DNA of 64,000 nt from Synechococcus sp. AG-679-D13 (GCA_003210735.1 QCUM01000004.1:1-64000), one strand, 5' to 3'. Positions 27,506 to 36,467 are shown, numbered from the stretch's first letter. The notes: generated by a model from the sequence alone, not told the origin. Made by a program: numbers and translations.

Positions 27506-28675
27506 TCAAAGGGTTGGACGCACGAGCACCAGAGGGGTGCGCTGGTTGGCGTTTCCTGCGGGATTCGGCTTGAGCGCTCGCGTCAGCAGATCTTCATCAC
27601 AGCCGGAGCTGGAGGCCAGCACTTTGACGCGACCGAGATCGTTGACGTCAACGATGGCAACGGCGACACCCAGTGCTGATGCTGCCTCCTCGCAGAACGC
27701 CTGCGAACGGTCCGGCCCCAGAACAATCGTCTGGTCATAGGGAGGCGTTGTACCGGTGATGTCGTCGATCAACCGCGCCTGATCACCGGCCAACCGATAA
27801 AAGCCCCCGGGGACACCTGCCAGTTTCAACAGCAAGCCACCAATCCAGGCACACAACACCCGTGTCGGCCCGACGAGATCGATCAGAGTCTGCATTCCGC
27901 AGGCCGTGGCCAGACTGCTGGTGGGATGGAAAACGCGGCAGGCCAGACGGGCCACGAGGCCAGGATTCACTTCACTGGGGTGTCGATAACGGCCTTGGAT
28001 GACCGCCAAAGGCGTTTCCCCAAGCGTGAGCACATCACCCGGCTGAACAACGTTTTCGGCGTAGCGGCGCAAAACCGCGATCGGATCGTCCAGGGGGCCG
28101 AGCAGGTGGGTGCGCAGAGGAAGCACCTGGCAACGCTCCCCGGATTGGAATGAAGCGTCGGCTGCCGATATTGGGTTCGGGCGACGCAGTGGAACCAACA
28201 CACCCTGGCGTCGAGGCAGCCGACCGAACGGTCCGTAATTGATCCAATGAATCTCAACCCAGAGGCTGTCAACGACGCTCTGAGCCTCGGGGCCGCTGAT
28301 CGTGATGCTGACCCGGGCGCGGGTGCTGCTGCGCCCTTTGACGATGTAAGCCGCCCAATAGCCATCAGCTCGCGACTCCTCGTCGGGATGCTGGGCTTCG
28401 ATCCGGGTGGTCACCTGCAAGCCAGAGGGATCGGCCTGCCCCAGCAACACCGGATCAACCCTCAGCTCGGGGACGAACACCTCCATGCGTCGGTGGGGAT
28501 TACTGATCTCCAGCCAACCCGTTACATGAATCGTGTCGCCGTCGTTCTGAACAATCCAATCTCTGGGACTGAGTCGCAAAGGAGACGCAGGACGAAGCCG
28601 ATGACGCAGTTCGAGCCAGGTGACCCCGAGTCCCAGGGCCAACGGAGCGATCAGCACAGACACAGCGTCTACCAA
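27506..28675 (-). CDS. CofE-like (F420-0:gamma-glutamyl ligase-like) protein
   Basis: A 389-residue protein. An N-terminal membrane-proximal segment (VLIAPLALGLGVTWLEL) is followed by a beta-rich domain to ~residue 185. A region of the CofE type follows: VQPGDVLTLGETPLAVIQGRY, GFYRLAGDQARLIDDITGTTPPYDQTI (segment ~290-315) and VAIVDVNDLGRVKVLA. In F420 producers CofE adds glutamates to the deazaflavin cofactor. Cyanobacteria of this group are not known to make methanogen-type F420, so the actual substrate is open. Confidence 0.7.
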   Translation of the reverse strand: MVDAVSVLIAPLALGLGVTWLELRHRLRPASPLRLSPRDWIVQNDGDTIHVTGWLEISNPHRRMEVFVPELRVDPVLLGQADPSGLQVTTRIEAQHPDEESRADGYWAAYIVKGRSSTRARVSITISGPEAQSVVDSLWVEIHWINYGPFGRLPRRQGVLVPLRRPNPISAADASFQSGERCQVLPLRTHLLGPLDDPIAVLRRYAENVVQPGDVLTLGETPLAVIQGRYRHPSEVNPGLVARLACRVFHPTSSLATACGMQTLIDLVGPTRVLCAWIGGLLLKLAGVPGGFYRLAGDQARLIDDITGTTPPYDQTIVLGPDRSQAFCEEAASALGVAVAIVDVNDLGRVKVLASSSGCDEDLLTRALKPNPAGNANQRTPLVLVRPTL

Positions 28676-28726
28676 AGTTCGCCGCAGCGTAAATCTGCTT
28701 CAGCAGTCCATACTCGATCCGATGCG

Positions 28727-29272
28727 TTATCCGGATGTGACCTCGATGTTCACCTCGTTGAAGCTGCCCTCCTGATCGAGTGACGGCAACTCCGGCGCCG
28801 GCAGACCTGTGGCCTCGCTGATCCCCGCATTGATCTCCTTCAGAGGAACCTGCCCCTCCTGGTCAAACATCACACGCCCGTCCGGACCGATCACAACCAC
28901 TTGCGGAATCAAACCGTGCCAGTAGCTGGCCGGATCAGCGGGGCCCGTCGCATCGCGTCCCTGCAGAGGGTCAACGGTGAGCGGCAGAAGATCGATGTTG
29001 CGCCCCCACAGCCGCTGCAGCTCTGACACCACCGGAGCAAAGCGTTTGCTCACGGCGCTGTCATCGAGGTAGTAAACGATCACGGCAGTGCGCCCCTGAT
29101 CCAAGGACTCCGACAGGGGATTGGCGGGGGGGACCAAGGAGCCGTTGCCGGCATAGAGGGCATAGATATTGCCGTCGTAACGATCGTCGTTGAGAACGGC
29201 CTGAGCCGGGGTAACCACAAGCAGCAGAACAGCAAGAAGGCTCAGAGCGCGAACCAGTAGACAGCCCATCAA
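28727..29272 (-). CDS. Thylakoid photosystem I accumulation factor-like protein (Slr1796-like)
   Basis: A 181-residue protein with an N-terminal signal (LLVRALSLLAVLLLVVTPAQA), so lumenal or thylakoid-associated. The mature start LNDDRYDGNIYALYAGNGSL matches the thioredoxin-like family whose Synechocystis member Slr1796 affects photosystem I accumulation. A thioredoxin-like fold is suggested by AVIVYYLDDS and GLIPQVVVIGPDGRVMFDQEG. The Cys expected in the active-site region is absent here (DDSAVSKRF), so a redox role is doubtful. It follows the DUF3685 gene by 27 bp. Confidence 0.75.
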   Translation of the reverse strand: MMGCLLVRALSLLAVLLLVVTPAQAVLNDDRYDGNIYALYAGNGSLVPPANPLSESLDQGRTAVIVYYLDDSAVSKRFAPVVSELQRLWGRNIDLLPLTVDPLQGRDATGPADPASYWHGLIPQVVVIGPDGRVMFDQEGQVPLKEINAGISEATGLPAPELPSLDQEGSFNEVNIEVTSG

Positions 29273-29299
29273 GCCGAGGTCGGAATGGCCATTGTGGCC

Positions 29300-30919
29300 T
29301 CAGCCACGCCCCAGGCCCCGACCCATGCCCTGGGCGATGCCGCGACCGATCAGACCGATCGCCCGTCCGAGCACCTGGGTGAGCAGAACCACCGCCAGAT
29401 CTCCCAGACGTTGGATCACAGCCTGAACCTGGGGAGCCAGAGCGTCACGGGTCTCCAGCAGCAGGGCCACCTGACGCTGCCACCAGCCCAGCTGGTTGAG
29501 CTCCTCATCACGGGGCTCGGTGAGCAGGCGCGGTTGGATCCGACCTCCGCGCAGCTCAAACAGCAATCGTCGGCTCTCGTAGAGCTGAATCGGGCGTTCG
29601 ATCCAGTCAGCCCAGCGAAGCTGACTGTTCAGCTGATTCCGCACACGATCCAGTTCACGGGTTGCCAGCAACCGCTCACCAAGCATGTAGCGGCGTAACT
29701 CAGGCCAGCTTCCGCATGCCTCCAGCAGCTCGGCACCGATCAGCTCGGCGGTGCGCACCAACCAGTTGCTGACCAGCGTCTCCAACTGCAGAAGGGCACG
29801 GGGATCATCTGCCGGCAGCAGCTGACCATTCACCAACACGGGCTGATCAGCCAGAAGCGGCGCCAGCATCCCGATGGGATCGGGCAGGTCTTCGTCCTCT
29901 TCAGTGAATTCGGCATCGTCCAGAAGCGCTGCCGCCACTGGCAGCAGCGCACCGTTCCGCGGGATCCGCACGTAGCTTCCGGCCATCGACGTCAGCGCCT
30001 GCCGCCGCAGTTCCGGCTGCAGATCATTCCAGCAATCGGGATCCAGCTCATCCCGCCGCAAACGAGCCAGCAGCTGATCAAGTTGCTGCAGCAGGGCCAG
30101 AAGCAACTCCCGGCGCCGCTCCGGTTGAAGAGCTTCAATCGCCAACAACCTGCCGGTTGCATTGCTGAGGCCTGCCTGCACCGCATCAGCCAGACGGTCA
30201 TGGATGGAGTCCCAGACCGCCGCGGCATTGCGCTGGCGCAAGGTGATCGATGTGGAGTCGTGATCATCGGAGGACAGACGGGATGCCCCCTTGAGAGGAA
30301 CGGCATCCGCCAAACCCATCTGCAGTGGTCCCCATAGCCACAACAACAGCGCACGAGCCTGTTGCAGCTCACGGCAGCGGCCCTCCAGAACAAACCTCAG
30401 CAGGCCTTCCTTCGGTGGGGGCTTCAGCATCGCTTCGATCACCTGCAGATCGTTGCTGATCTGTTGCAGGCCGCTCACCAGCAACCACTGGCCCAGGCCC
30501 ATGGCCGGTGAGATGGTCTGACTTGGCTGCGATGCAGACGCCTGAAGCTGAACCACCCGACCACCGCTGAGCATAGTTTCGATGGCGTCCGTCAATTGCT
30601 CCACACCGCCGCTCTGCAGCAGGCCCTCTGCCCCTAGAGCCAGTAGCTGATCCCTGCTTGCGGTGAACGATTCAGGCAGCAGTAACAACAGTGGTGCCGG
30701 CTGCCAACGCTCCTGCAACCGCCGCACCTCCTGCTGCAACGCCGGCAAAGACAGCAGGGCATCGATGGACCAGATCACCATCTTCGGTGCGCCCTTCAGC
30801 TGTTCGGCCTTCAGAACCACGTTCCAACCGGACATTCGGCTGGTCAGCTGCAAAGCAAGGGACTCTCCGAATGGCTCCGGAGCCAACAGCAACATCCGCA
30901 CTGGAGAGGAGGCAGCCAA
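29300..30919 (-). CDS. DUF3685/Ycf55-like protein
   Basis: A 539-residue protein. The first ~125 residues look like a response-regulator receiver fold (MLLLAPEPFGESLAL, KMVIWSIDALLSLP, APLLLLLPES) without a clear phosphoacceptor Asp set. The remainder is Leu/Gln/Arg-rich helical sequence, ending in a Gly-Arg repeat tail (GIAQGMGRGLGRG). This matches the cyanobacterial/plastid Ycf55 family; function is unknown. Part of the minus-strand operon between the Fur-family gene and the Slr1796-like gene. Confidence 0.75.
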   Translation of the reverse strand: MAASSPVRMLLLAPEPFGESLALQLTSRMSGWNVVLKAEQLKGAPKMVIWSIDALLSLPALQQEVRRLQERWQPAPLLLLLPESFTASRDQLLALGAEGLLQSGGVEQLTDAIETMLSGGRVVQLQASASQPSQTISPAMGLGQWLLVSGLQQISNDLQVIEAMLKPPPKEGLLRFVLEGRCRELQQARALLLWLWGPLQMGLADAVPLKGASRLSSDDHDSTSITLRQRNAAAVWDSIHDRLADAVQAGLSNATGRLLAIEALQPERRRELLLALLQQLDQLLARLRRDELDPDCWNDLQPELRRQALTSMAGSYVRIPRNGALLPVAAALLDDAEFTEEDEDLPDPIGMLAPLLADQPVLVNGQLLPADDPRALLQLETLVSNWLVRTAELIGAELLEACGSWPELRRYMLGERLLATRELDRVRNQLNSQLRWADWIERPIQLYESRRLLFELRGGRIQPRLLTEPRDEELNQLGWWQRQVALLLETRDALAPQVQAVIQRLGDLAVVLLTQVLGRAIGLIGRGIAQGMGRGLGRG

Positions 30920-30961
30920 GCGGAAACAACAGACGATGTCGTCAAGGTACCGAGCCTTGGC

Positions 30962-31417
30962 TCAGTTCTCCAGGGTGCGGCGACCGTTCAGTTGAAGGGT
31001 GTACGACTCAATATGAAAGCCGGACGTCTGCTCAATTCGATCGAGAAGATCGGCAGGAAGTTCGACGTCGATGTCCTCAATGGACCCGGTGTCCAGACAG
31101 GTGAGATGACTGTGGGGGTCACTGCGGTAGCCGTACAAGCGACCACTGGCTCGATCGAGACACTCAATCACTCCAGCAGACTGGAGCGCCTCCAGATTTT
31201 GATAGACGGATGTATGGCCGATGCTTCGACCTCTTGAATTGAGCTTTTCGAAAATGTCGCGCGCGCTGAGGTGACTTTTTTCAGTCCAGAGCAGATCCAG
31301 CACCATGCGCCGCTGACGGCTCAGTCGCATCCCCAGATCGCGGCACTGTTTGAAAACATCATTGAGACCTCGAGTGGAGGTGACGTTCACTTCGGAAGTG
31401 GCGTCGCGCCTTAACAC
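30962..31417 (-). CDS. Fur-family transcriptional regulator
   Basis: Up to 151 residues; the open frame begins at GTG 31417, but a later GTG at 31390 (VNVTSTRGLND) would leave the nested inverted repeats free upstream. The winged-helix region is LGMRLSRQRRMVLDLLW to GHTSVYQNLEALQSAG. The metal-binding half has PHSHLTCLDTG and IESYTLQLNG. The structural CxxC pairs of Fur, Zur and PerR are reduced to a single Cys, so the metal and ligand are unclear. Likely autoregulated through the upstream repeats. Confidence 0.85.
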   Translation of the reverse strand: MLRRDATSEVNVTSTRGLNDVFKQCRDLGMRLSRQRRMVLDLLWTEKSHLSARDIFEKLNSRGRSIGHTSVYQNLEALQSAGVIECLDRASGRLYGYRSDPHSHLTCLDTGSIEDIDVELPADLLDRIEQTSGFHIESYTLQLNGRRTLEN

Positions 31418-31450
31418 GTGGGGGTCGTCATTAAAGACACTTTAAGGCGC
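31406..31450. promoter_or_regulatory. Nested inverted repeats in front of the Fur-family gene
   Basis: An inner perfect palindrome TTAAAG-ACA-CTTTAA spans 31431-31445. An outer pair GCGCCTTAA (31406-31414) and TTAAGGCGC (31442-31450) is also perfect. Both lie at the 5' end of the Fur-family gene and overlap its most upstream start. AT-rich dyads of this size are typical operators of Fur/PerR-type regulators, so autoregulation is the simplest reading; alternatively the outer pair could form an RNA hairpin. Confidence 0.5.
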
Positions 31451-31466
31451 GTCGATCACCGATGCA

Positions 31467-32234
31467 TCAGGCCAGATCAGCCGAACAGTTCGTGACATCC
31501 TGCAGCCGAGATTCCGCCAGAGCCTGAATCGACTCCGCCAAATCGACTCGACCGTCATACAAGGCCCGACCAACAATCACGCCACTCACGCCAAGGGGCT
31601 CCAGAGGAAGAAGAGAGAGCAGATCAGCCATGCAGCCAATGCCTCCGGATGCGATCACAGGAACCGTGCTGGCCTGAGCCATGGTCCGCAAAGCGTCGAG
31701 GTTGGGGCCCGCCAGAGTTCCATCAGTGGCGATATCGGTGGTGATGATCGCCGCGATTCCTACGTCGCTGAATTGCCGGGCCAGATCCGTTGCAAGAACG
31801 TCGCTTTGCTCGATCCAGCCGCGGGTCGCCACCCGACCATCCTTGGCGTCGATCCCCACCACGATCCGACCGGGATAGCGCTTGGCCAGATCCGTCACCA
31901 GGGCGGGTTGCTCAATCGCCACCGTGCCGAGAATCACCCGGTCGAGCCCACAGGCCAGCAGATCTGCAGCCCGCTCCAGCGAACGCACCCCGCCCCCCAG
32001 CTGGACCGGAATATCCAGTGCCGAAGTGATGGCACGAACCGCTGCGTCGTTCACCGGTTCTCCACGTTTGGCACCGTCGAGGTCGACCAGATGCAAGCGA
32101 CTGGCCCCCTGTTCCTGCCAGCTACGGGCCTGTGCGACAGGGTCATCGCTGAAGCGGGTCACCTGGTCGTAATCGCCCTGATGCAAGCGAACGCAAGCAC
32201 CGTCCAGCAGATCGATGGCGGGAATGATCTCCAT
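31467..32234 (-). CDS. hisA: Phosphoribosylformimino-5-aminoimidazole carboxamide ribotide isomerase
   Basis: ATG 32234 (MEIIPAIDLLDGACVRL) gives 255 residues; an 8-codon upstream extension is rejected. The beta/alpha barrel shows the catalytic Asp in IPAIDLLDG, VQLGGGVRS, VVGIDAKDG and the second half IITTDIATDGTLAGPN, IASGGIG. It isomerises ProFAR to PRFAR in histidine synthesis. It is first in the minus-strand run leading to the Fur-family gene and diverges from the CSP41-like gene. Confidence 0.97.
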   Translation of the reverse strand: MEIIPAIDLLDGACVRLHQGDYDQVTRFSDDPVAQARSWQEQGASRLHLVDLDGAKRGEPVNDAAVRAITSALDIPVQLGGGVRSLERAADLLACGLDRVILGTVAIEQPALVTDLAKRYPGRIVVGIDAKDGRVATRGWIEQSDVLATDLARQFSDVGIAAIITTDIATDGTLAGPNLDALRTMAQASTVPVIASGGIGCMADLLSLLPLEPLGVSGVIVGRALYDGRVDLAESIQALAESRLQDVTNCSADLA

Positions 32235-32305
32235 GACAGGCAACCGTCGAACAACCATCCTGCAGCTCCACGCTTCAATGGTTTGCTGTTGTGCAGTGGG
32301 CTGTT

Positions 32306-33226
32306 GTGAAGATCCTGGTGATGGGGGGAACCCGTTTTGTTGGCAAGCCCCTCGTGGCTCGTCTGCAGGCTCAGGGCCATGAGCTCACCCTGTTCACGCG
32401 CGGAAAGAATCCAGTTCCAGCAGGGGTTGAGCACCTGAGCGGCGACCGAAGAAGCGTTGAAGGGCTGACGGCTCTTCAAGGGCGCCGTTTCGACGTGATC
32501 ATCGACAGCTCCGGCAGGACACTGGAGGACAGCAGCCGGGTGATCTCCCTCACCGGTGCTCCCAGCCATCGCTTTGTTTATGTGAGCTCTGCCGGGGTGT
32601 ATGCCGGATCTGATCAGTGGCCCCTGACAGAGGAGAGCCCCACTGATCCCAATAGCCGCCACGCGGGCAAAGCCGACACCGAGCGCTGGTTGACGTCGGA
32701 GGGGATTCCTTTCACCAGTTTCCGGCCGACGTACATCTATGGACCTGGCAATTACAACCCGATCGAGCGCTGGTTCTTTGATCGGATTCTGCACAACCGC
32801 CCCGTCCCTCTTCCTGGCACTGGCAGCACGATCACCCAGCTGGGGCATGTGGATGATCTGGCGGAGGCCATGGCGCGTTGCATTGATGTGGAGGCAGCCA
32901 CCAACAGGATTTACAACTGCTCCGGCAAGCAGGGCATCACCTTCAAGGGTTTGATTCGAGCCGCTGCGGTGGCCTGTGGTCGAGACCCCGCCAGCGTGGA
33001 GATGCGCAGTTTTGATCCATCCAACCTCGACCCCAAGGCCCGCAAGGCCTTCCCTTTGCGGCTGGACCATTTCCTCACCGACATCACAAGGGTCGAACGG
33101 GAACTGGCCTGGCAACCGCGCTTCGACCTGGCAACCGGTCTGGCCAACAGCTACAGCCAGGACATTGCGGTGAAACCCACGACTGAGCCGGACTTCAGCT
33201 CTGATGCAACGCTGATCGGGGCCTGA
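32306..33226 (+). CDS. CSP41-like NAD-dependent epimerase/dehydratase
   Basis: A GTG start at 32306 (VKILVMGGTRFVGKPLV) places the nucleotide-binding motif at the N-terminus, giving 306 residues. Later motifs are YVSSAGVY, FRPTYIYGPGNYNPIERWF and a C-terminal LRLDHFLTDITRVERELAW. This matches the short-chain dehydrogenase branch that includes the chloroplast RNA-binding CSP41 proteins. The usual YxxxK proton-relay Tyr/Lys is not evident, so it may bind RNA or nucleotides rather than act as an epimerase. It converges on pgsA with a 32-bp overlap. Confidence 0.8.
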   Translation: MKILVMGGTRFVGKPLVARLQAQGHELTLFTRGKNPVPAGVEHLSGDRRSVEGLTALQGRRFDVIIDSSGRTLEDSSRVISLTGAPSHRFVYVSSAGVYAGSDQWPLTEESPTDPNSRHAGKADTERWLTSEGIPFTSFRPTYIYGPGNYNPIERWFFDRILHNRPVPLPGTGSTITQLGHVDDLAEAMARCIDVEAATNRIYNCSGKQGITFKGLIRAAAVACGRDPASVEMRSFDPSNLDPKARKAFPLRLDHFLTDITRVERELAWQPRFDLATGLANSYSQDIAVKPTTEPDFSSDATLIGA

Positions 33227-33731
33227 GATAGGCCGTTGCCGAACCCAGAGCCAGCAGCAACGACGGCCAGAACAACCACCAACCCACAGTCAGCGCCTGA
33301 CCATGGCCGACCCAGCCATCCGGCCACAGCAACAACAGAAGACTGAGGAACTGAAGGATGGTTTTGGCCTTTCCGCTGCTCGAGGCCGGAGCTCCATCCT
33401 CCGCCTGGGAGCGCCAGCCGGAGATCAACAACTCACGTGCCAGCAGCAACCAAACGGCCCAAAGGGGCAGCTGGCCGCTACTGGCAAGCCATAGCAGCGG
33501 TGCTGCGATCAGAATTTTGTCCGTGAGGGGATCCAGGCGAGCCCCCCAGCTGCTGCCACCTCCAGCACGACGGGCCAACCAGCCATCGGCAGCATCACTG
33601 AGCCCCGCCAGCAGAAGCAACCACCACGCCAACCCGCCTGCACCGGCTTGCAAGGCCAGGATCAGGGGGAAGCCGGCAATGGCACGGCCGACAGTGAGGC
33701 CATTCGCCAGAGAGCGAAGCGGTGACAACAT
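33195..33731 (-). CDS. pgsA: CDP-diacylglycerol-glycerol-3-phosphate phosphatidyltransferase
   Basis: A 178-residue polytopic enzyme. The CDP-alcohol phosphatidyltransferase motif D-x2-D-G-x2-A-R-x8-G-x3-D-x3-D is intact, from DAADGWLARR through WGARLDPLTD. Four to five hydrophobic segments are visible. It makes phosphatidylglycerophosphate, precursor of phosphatidylglycerol, essential for photosystems. Overlaps the CSP41-like gene by 32 bp tail to tail. Confidence 0.92.
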   Translation of the reverse strand: MLSPLRSLANGLTVGRAIAGFPLILALQAGAGGLAWWLLLLAGLSDAADGWLARRAGGGSSWGARLDPLTDKILIAAPLLWLASSGQLPLWAVWLLLARELLISGWRSQAEDGAPASSSGKAKTILQFLSLLLLLWPDGWVGHGQALTVGWWLFWPSLLLALGSATAYLRPRSALHQS

Positions 33732-33935
33732 CCCCAGAACGTTGATTCATATTGAAATGAGACTATGACCGCACGATCGAGCTATTCAGAGAGGGCCTGA
33801 AACGAACGTCTGATCTTCTACAAGGGCGTGAAGAGCGAGCGAAATTGAGACCTAAAAGACTATTTCAGAAATGCAGACAAGGGAAATGTTAAATCAAAAA
33901 TTGTTGAATTGCCATGCAATTAGTAACACTATTAA

Positions 33936-34145
33936 TTAATTGATTTTAGTGAATCCTGAGACCGACCATTCAATAAATTTAGACAACAATGCAATTCCGA
34001 AAACCCCAAAAAACCATGGCCATGGCCTGATACTGTAACCATCTTTTGCAACTTTAACTTTATTCTCCAAAAGATCAAACTTAACTTCACTCAAACGCTT
34101 TTGCTCTTCGGGAGGCAGGGGATATGGATCCTTGAAACTTGTCAT
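33936..34145 (-). CDS. Small membrane protein, 69 aa
   Basis: From ATG 34145 (MTSFKDPYPLPPEEQKRLSE) the protein has a charged, Pro-rich cytosolic N-terminus of ~42 residues and one C-terminal transmembrane helix (WFFGVFGIALLSKFIEW). Base composition is AT-rich compared with the neighbours. The gene stands alone in an AT-rich stretch. Function unknown. Confidence 0.55.
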   Translation of the reverse strand: MTSFKDPYPLPPEEQKRLSEVKFDLLENKVKVAKDGYSIRPWPWFFGVFGIALLSKFIEWSVSGFTKIN

Positions 34146-34835
34146 CCTGCCCAATGAAACTCCTCGACATTTTACTATTGATCAAAATAAGTATGGAACG
34201 GAAGGCACTAAACACGCCATTTCAATCCTTCATGCCTCTCAATTGATACAAGATGCACGCATGGATCGTCTGTTCTTGAAGCTTCGATGACGGCTGGCAG
34301 CGTCATCCGAATCAGCCTCAAAGCCGAAGAATTCATCCGTAAGACGACAAAAGAGAACAAACCACATACAACTATGTTTATCCAACTTGCTCTTGCGTTG
34401 CATCAACCATTTTCACGAGCACTGCAATCAATAGGCCCAAACCAGATCATCCCGCAGGCAATGCTTTAGACCCTGCCGAGGTAAATAAAAATATCACTGA
34501 ATTTAATTCAAAAGCAAGCAATACCGACCCCCGCCGCCATTAAGGCCAGAGCCCAGTTGAAGTTCCAGAACGCCATATCGACTCCCAAAACAAATAACTG
34601 AATTCGAAATTAACGCGCTTTCATCTTTATTCGGGATGGAAGTCAATAAGAATCCAAGGCATTGAAGTGGTTGGCAACTGAATCATCGATGGGTCTTCTT
34701 CATCACTTGTTTGCACTTCAGGGTTTGAAGGGGCTATTCCGTTGACCGATAGAGGCGCGTAAAAATCTTACGTTTCAACACAGCCCACCACTGAGCTGGG
34801 GACATCTTCAGAATGCAATCAGTTCCCGTTCAATC
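34146..34835. other. AT-rich intergenic stretch
   Basis: About 690 bp with no ordinary-length gene. It contains a good candidate for a 22-residue membrane peptide (minus strand, 34508-34576) and scattered short frames without ribosome sites or protein-like composition. I see no tRNA or other structured RNA and no clear terminator. Confidence 0.5.
34508..34576 (-). CDS. Candidate 22-residue membrane peptide
   Basis: The frame begins MAFWNFNWALALM and ends GVGIACF before a TGA. It would be a single Trp/Phe-rich transmembrane helix, like the small subunits of photosynthetic complexes. A good Shine-Dalgarno (GGGAG) lies 5 bp upstream of the ATG, which is the main reason to believe it. It does not match the psb, psa or pet small subunits I can recall. 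Confidence 0.5.
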   Translation of the reverse strand: MAFWNFNWALALMAAGVGIACF

Positions 34836-35309
34836 ATGGTTCTGCAGCTTTCGGTGTCCGATGTGATGACCCAGCCTTTGCTGAGCGTCACCCCGGAGAC
34901 ACCCCTGCAGGAGGCCGTTCAATTGATCAATGACCACCATGTGAGCGGGCTGCCGGTGGTGGATGCTCAGGGGAGCCTGATCGGGGAGCTGAGCGAACAG
35001 GATTTGATGGTGCGGGAAAGCGGAGTGGATGCAGGCCCCTACGTGATGCTTCTCGACAGCGTGATTTACCTGCGCAATCCATTGAACTGGGATCGCCAGG
35101 TGCACCAGGTGCTGGGAACAAGCGTGAACGACCTGATGCGTAAGGACGTGCACAGCTGCCCAGGGGATCTCCCGCTCCCCAAGGCCGCATCTCTTCTGCA
35201 CGAACGTGGCACTCAGCGGCTGTTCGTGCTCGATGCTGCAAAAAAACCGGTCGGCGTCGTCACCCGGGGCGACGTTGTGCGCGCCCTCGCTTCCCATGGG
35301 CAGGTGTGA
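34836..35309 (+). CDS. CBS-domain-pair protein
   Basis: A 157-residue protein consisting of two CBS motifs: residues ~5-65 (VSDVMTQPLLSVTPETPLQ, GLPVVDAQGSLIGELSEQDL) and ~97-155 (VNDLMRKDVHSCPGDLPL, RLFVLDAAKKPVGVVTRGDV). CBS pairs sense adenosyl ligands. It is a free-standing regulator, partner unknown. Its stop codon and that of the convergent gene abut exactly within TGATCA. Confidence 0.88.
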   Translation: MVLQLSVSDVMTQPLLSVTPETPLQEAVQLINDHHVSGLPVVDAQGSLIGELSEQDLMVRESGVDAGPYVMLLDSVIYLRNPLNWDRQVHQVLGTSVNDLMRKDVHSCPGDLPLPKAASLLHERGTQRLFVLDAAKKPVGVVTRGDVVRALASHGQV

Positions 35310-36467
35310 TCAGGGGAGTCTGCGGATCGCAATGGCAATGGGCTGAATCATTCGGAAGTCAACGAAATCCCCCAACTTCAGGTCTTGGAATGGATCACCG
35401 CTGATCCCATTGCGCACGTCGAGGTTGTGCACGCCGCCGAAGGGGCCCCGCAAACTGATCTCCTGATCCTCTTCCGAGATCTTCACAACCTCGGCTGTCC
35501 CCGTTGCCATTGACACCCTGGCGCCACGGCGAATCCGACCGAAATCATCGGACAAAATCACATCCTTCCGGTTCACACGGAGCTGCTGAACCGAGGACTG
35601 GCGCAGGTCCACCACCAGCCCATCCAGGAGGTCCACCGTCAGTTTGTCTCCGGACTTGAGAGCAGCCGTGTTGAGTCCCCCGCTCATGGTGATCAGCATG
35701 GTGTGGCCATAGGGGCTACGAAGCTCCAGCACGGTTCCGTCCTGGAGGATGCGGGTGAGGGTGCCCTGAATCTGTGTGAGTTCAAACGCGCTCAACAGCT
35801 CCGCCTTGAGGCTGGCGCTGTTGTTCACCACGGGAGCCTGCAGGGGCTGGGCCGCAACGGACCGGTTCAGCGCGGTCTGACTGTCATCGCGATCGATGGC
35901 GACAGCAACCGGCTGGATCAAGCGAAACGCCACCACATCACCGGCCTGGAGCTTCGGGAACAGATCCTCACCGGGAACCGGGAGCACATCCAGGTTGTGG
36001 ATCCCTCCGAGGGGCCCGATCAGACTGATGCTGCGATCACGCTTCGACGCCTTGACCACGCGCGCGGTGCCGGAGGCCAAAGCAACGCGCATGCCCTTTT
36101 TTAAAGGGCCCATATCCGAAGGCATATAAATGTCTTCGCGGTTGAAAGACAACTCCTTGCTGGAGCTGCGCTGCAGATCCACCACCAGGCCGTCCAGCAC
36201 GGAAACGTCCACCCCATCACCCGACTTGAGCTTCAGCGGCGCCATATCAATGCCGACGGTGATGATCTCTTTGTTCCCCTCCGGCCCAAGCACTTCAATC
36301 ACTTTCTGCTTCGGCAGCACAGCGGTCACCACGCCACGCATGTGGGTGAGCTCAAAGCCTTCAAGCTGTTCCGGGGAGAATCCAGCCTGAACAGGGACCA
36401 TTCCAGCCCATAGGGCAGCAGCAGCTGCAAGGAGGCGGGAACGAACACCAAAGCGGCGGATCATCAC
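35310..36467 (-). CDS. Secreted protein with two homologous beta-rich halves
   Basis: A 385-residue protein with a signal peptide (LLAAAAALWAGMVPVQAG). Two ~145-residue repeats are plain. First half: FELTHMRGVVTAVL, LDGLVVDLQRSSSKEL, GPLGGIHNLDVLP and VAFRLIQPVAVAI. Second half: FELTQIQGTLTRIL, LDGLVVDLRQSSVQQL, GPFGGVHNLDVRN and VDFRMIQPIAIAI. The protein is periplasmic or cell-surface. The family is unknown to me; a duplicated OB- or SH3-like domain is plausible. Confidence 0.65.
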   Translation of the reverse strand: MMIRRFGVRSRLLAAAAALWAGMVPVQAGFSPEQLEGFELTHMRGVVTAVLPKQKVIEVLGPEGNKEIITVGIDMAPLKLKSGDGVDVSVLDGLVVDLQRSSSKELSFNREDIYMPSDMGPLKKGMRVALASGTARVVKASKRDRSISLIGPLGGIHNLDVLPVPGEDLFPKLQAGDVVAFRLIQPVAVAIDRDDSQTALNRSVAAQPLQAPVVNNSASLKAELLSAFELTQIQGTLTRILQDGTVLELRSPYGHTMLITMSGGLNTAALKSGDKLTVDLLDGLVVDLRQSSVQQLRVNRKDVILSDDFGRIRRGARVSMATGTAEVVKISEEDQEISLRGPFGGVHNLDVRNGISGDPFQDLKLGDFVDFRMIQPIAIAIRRLP

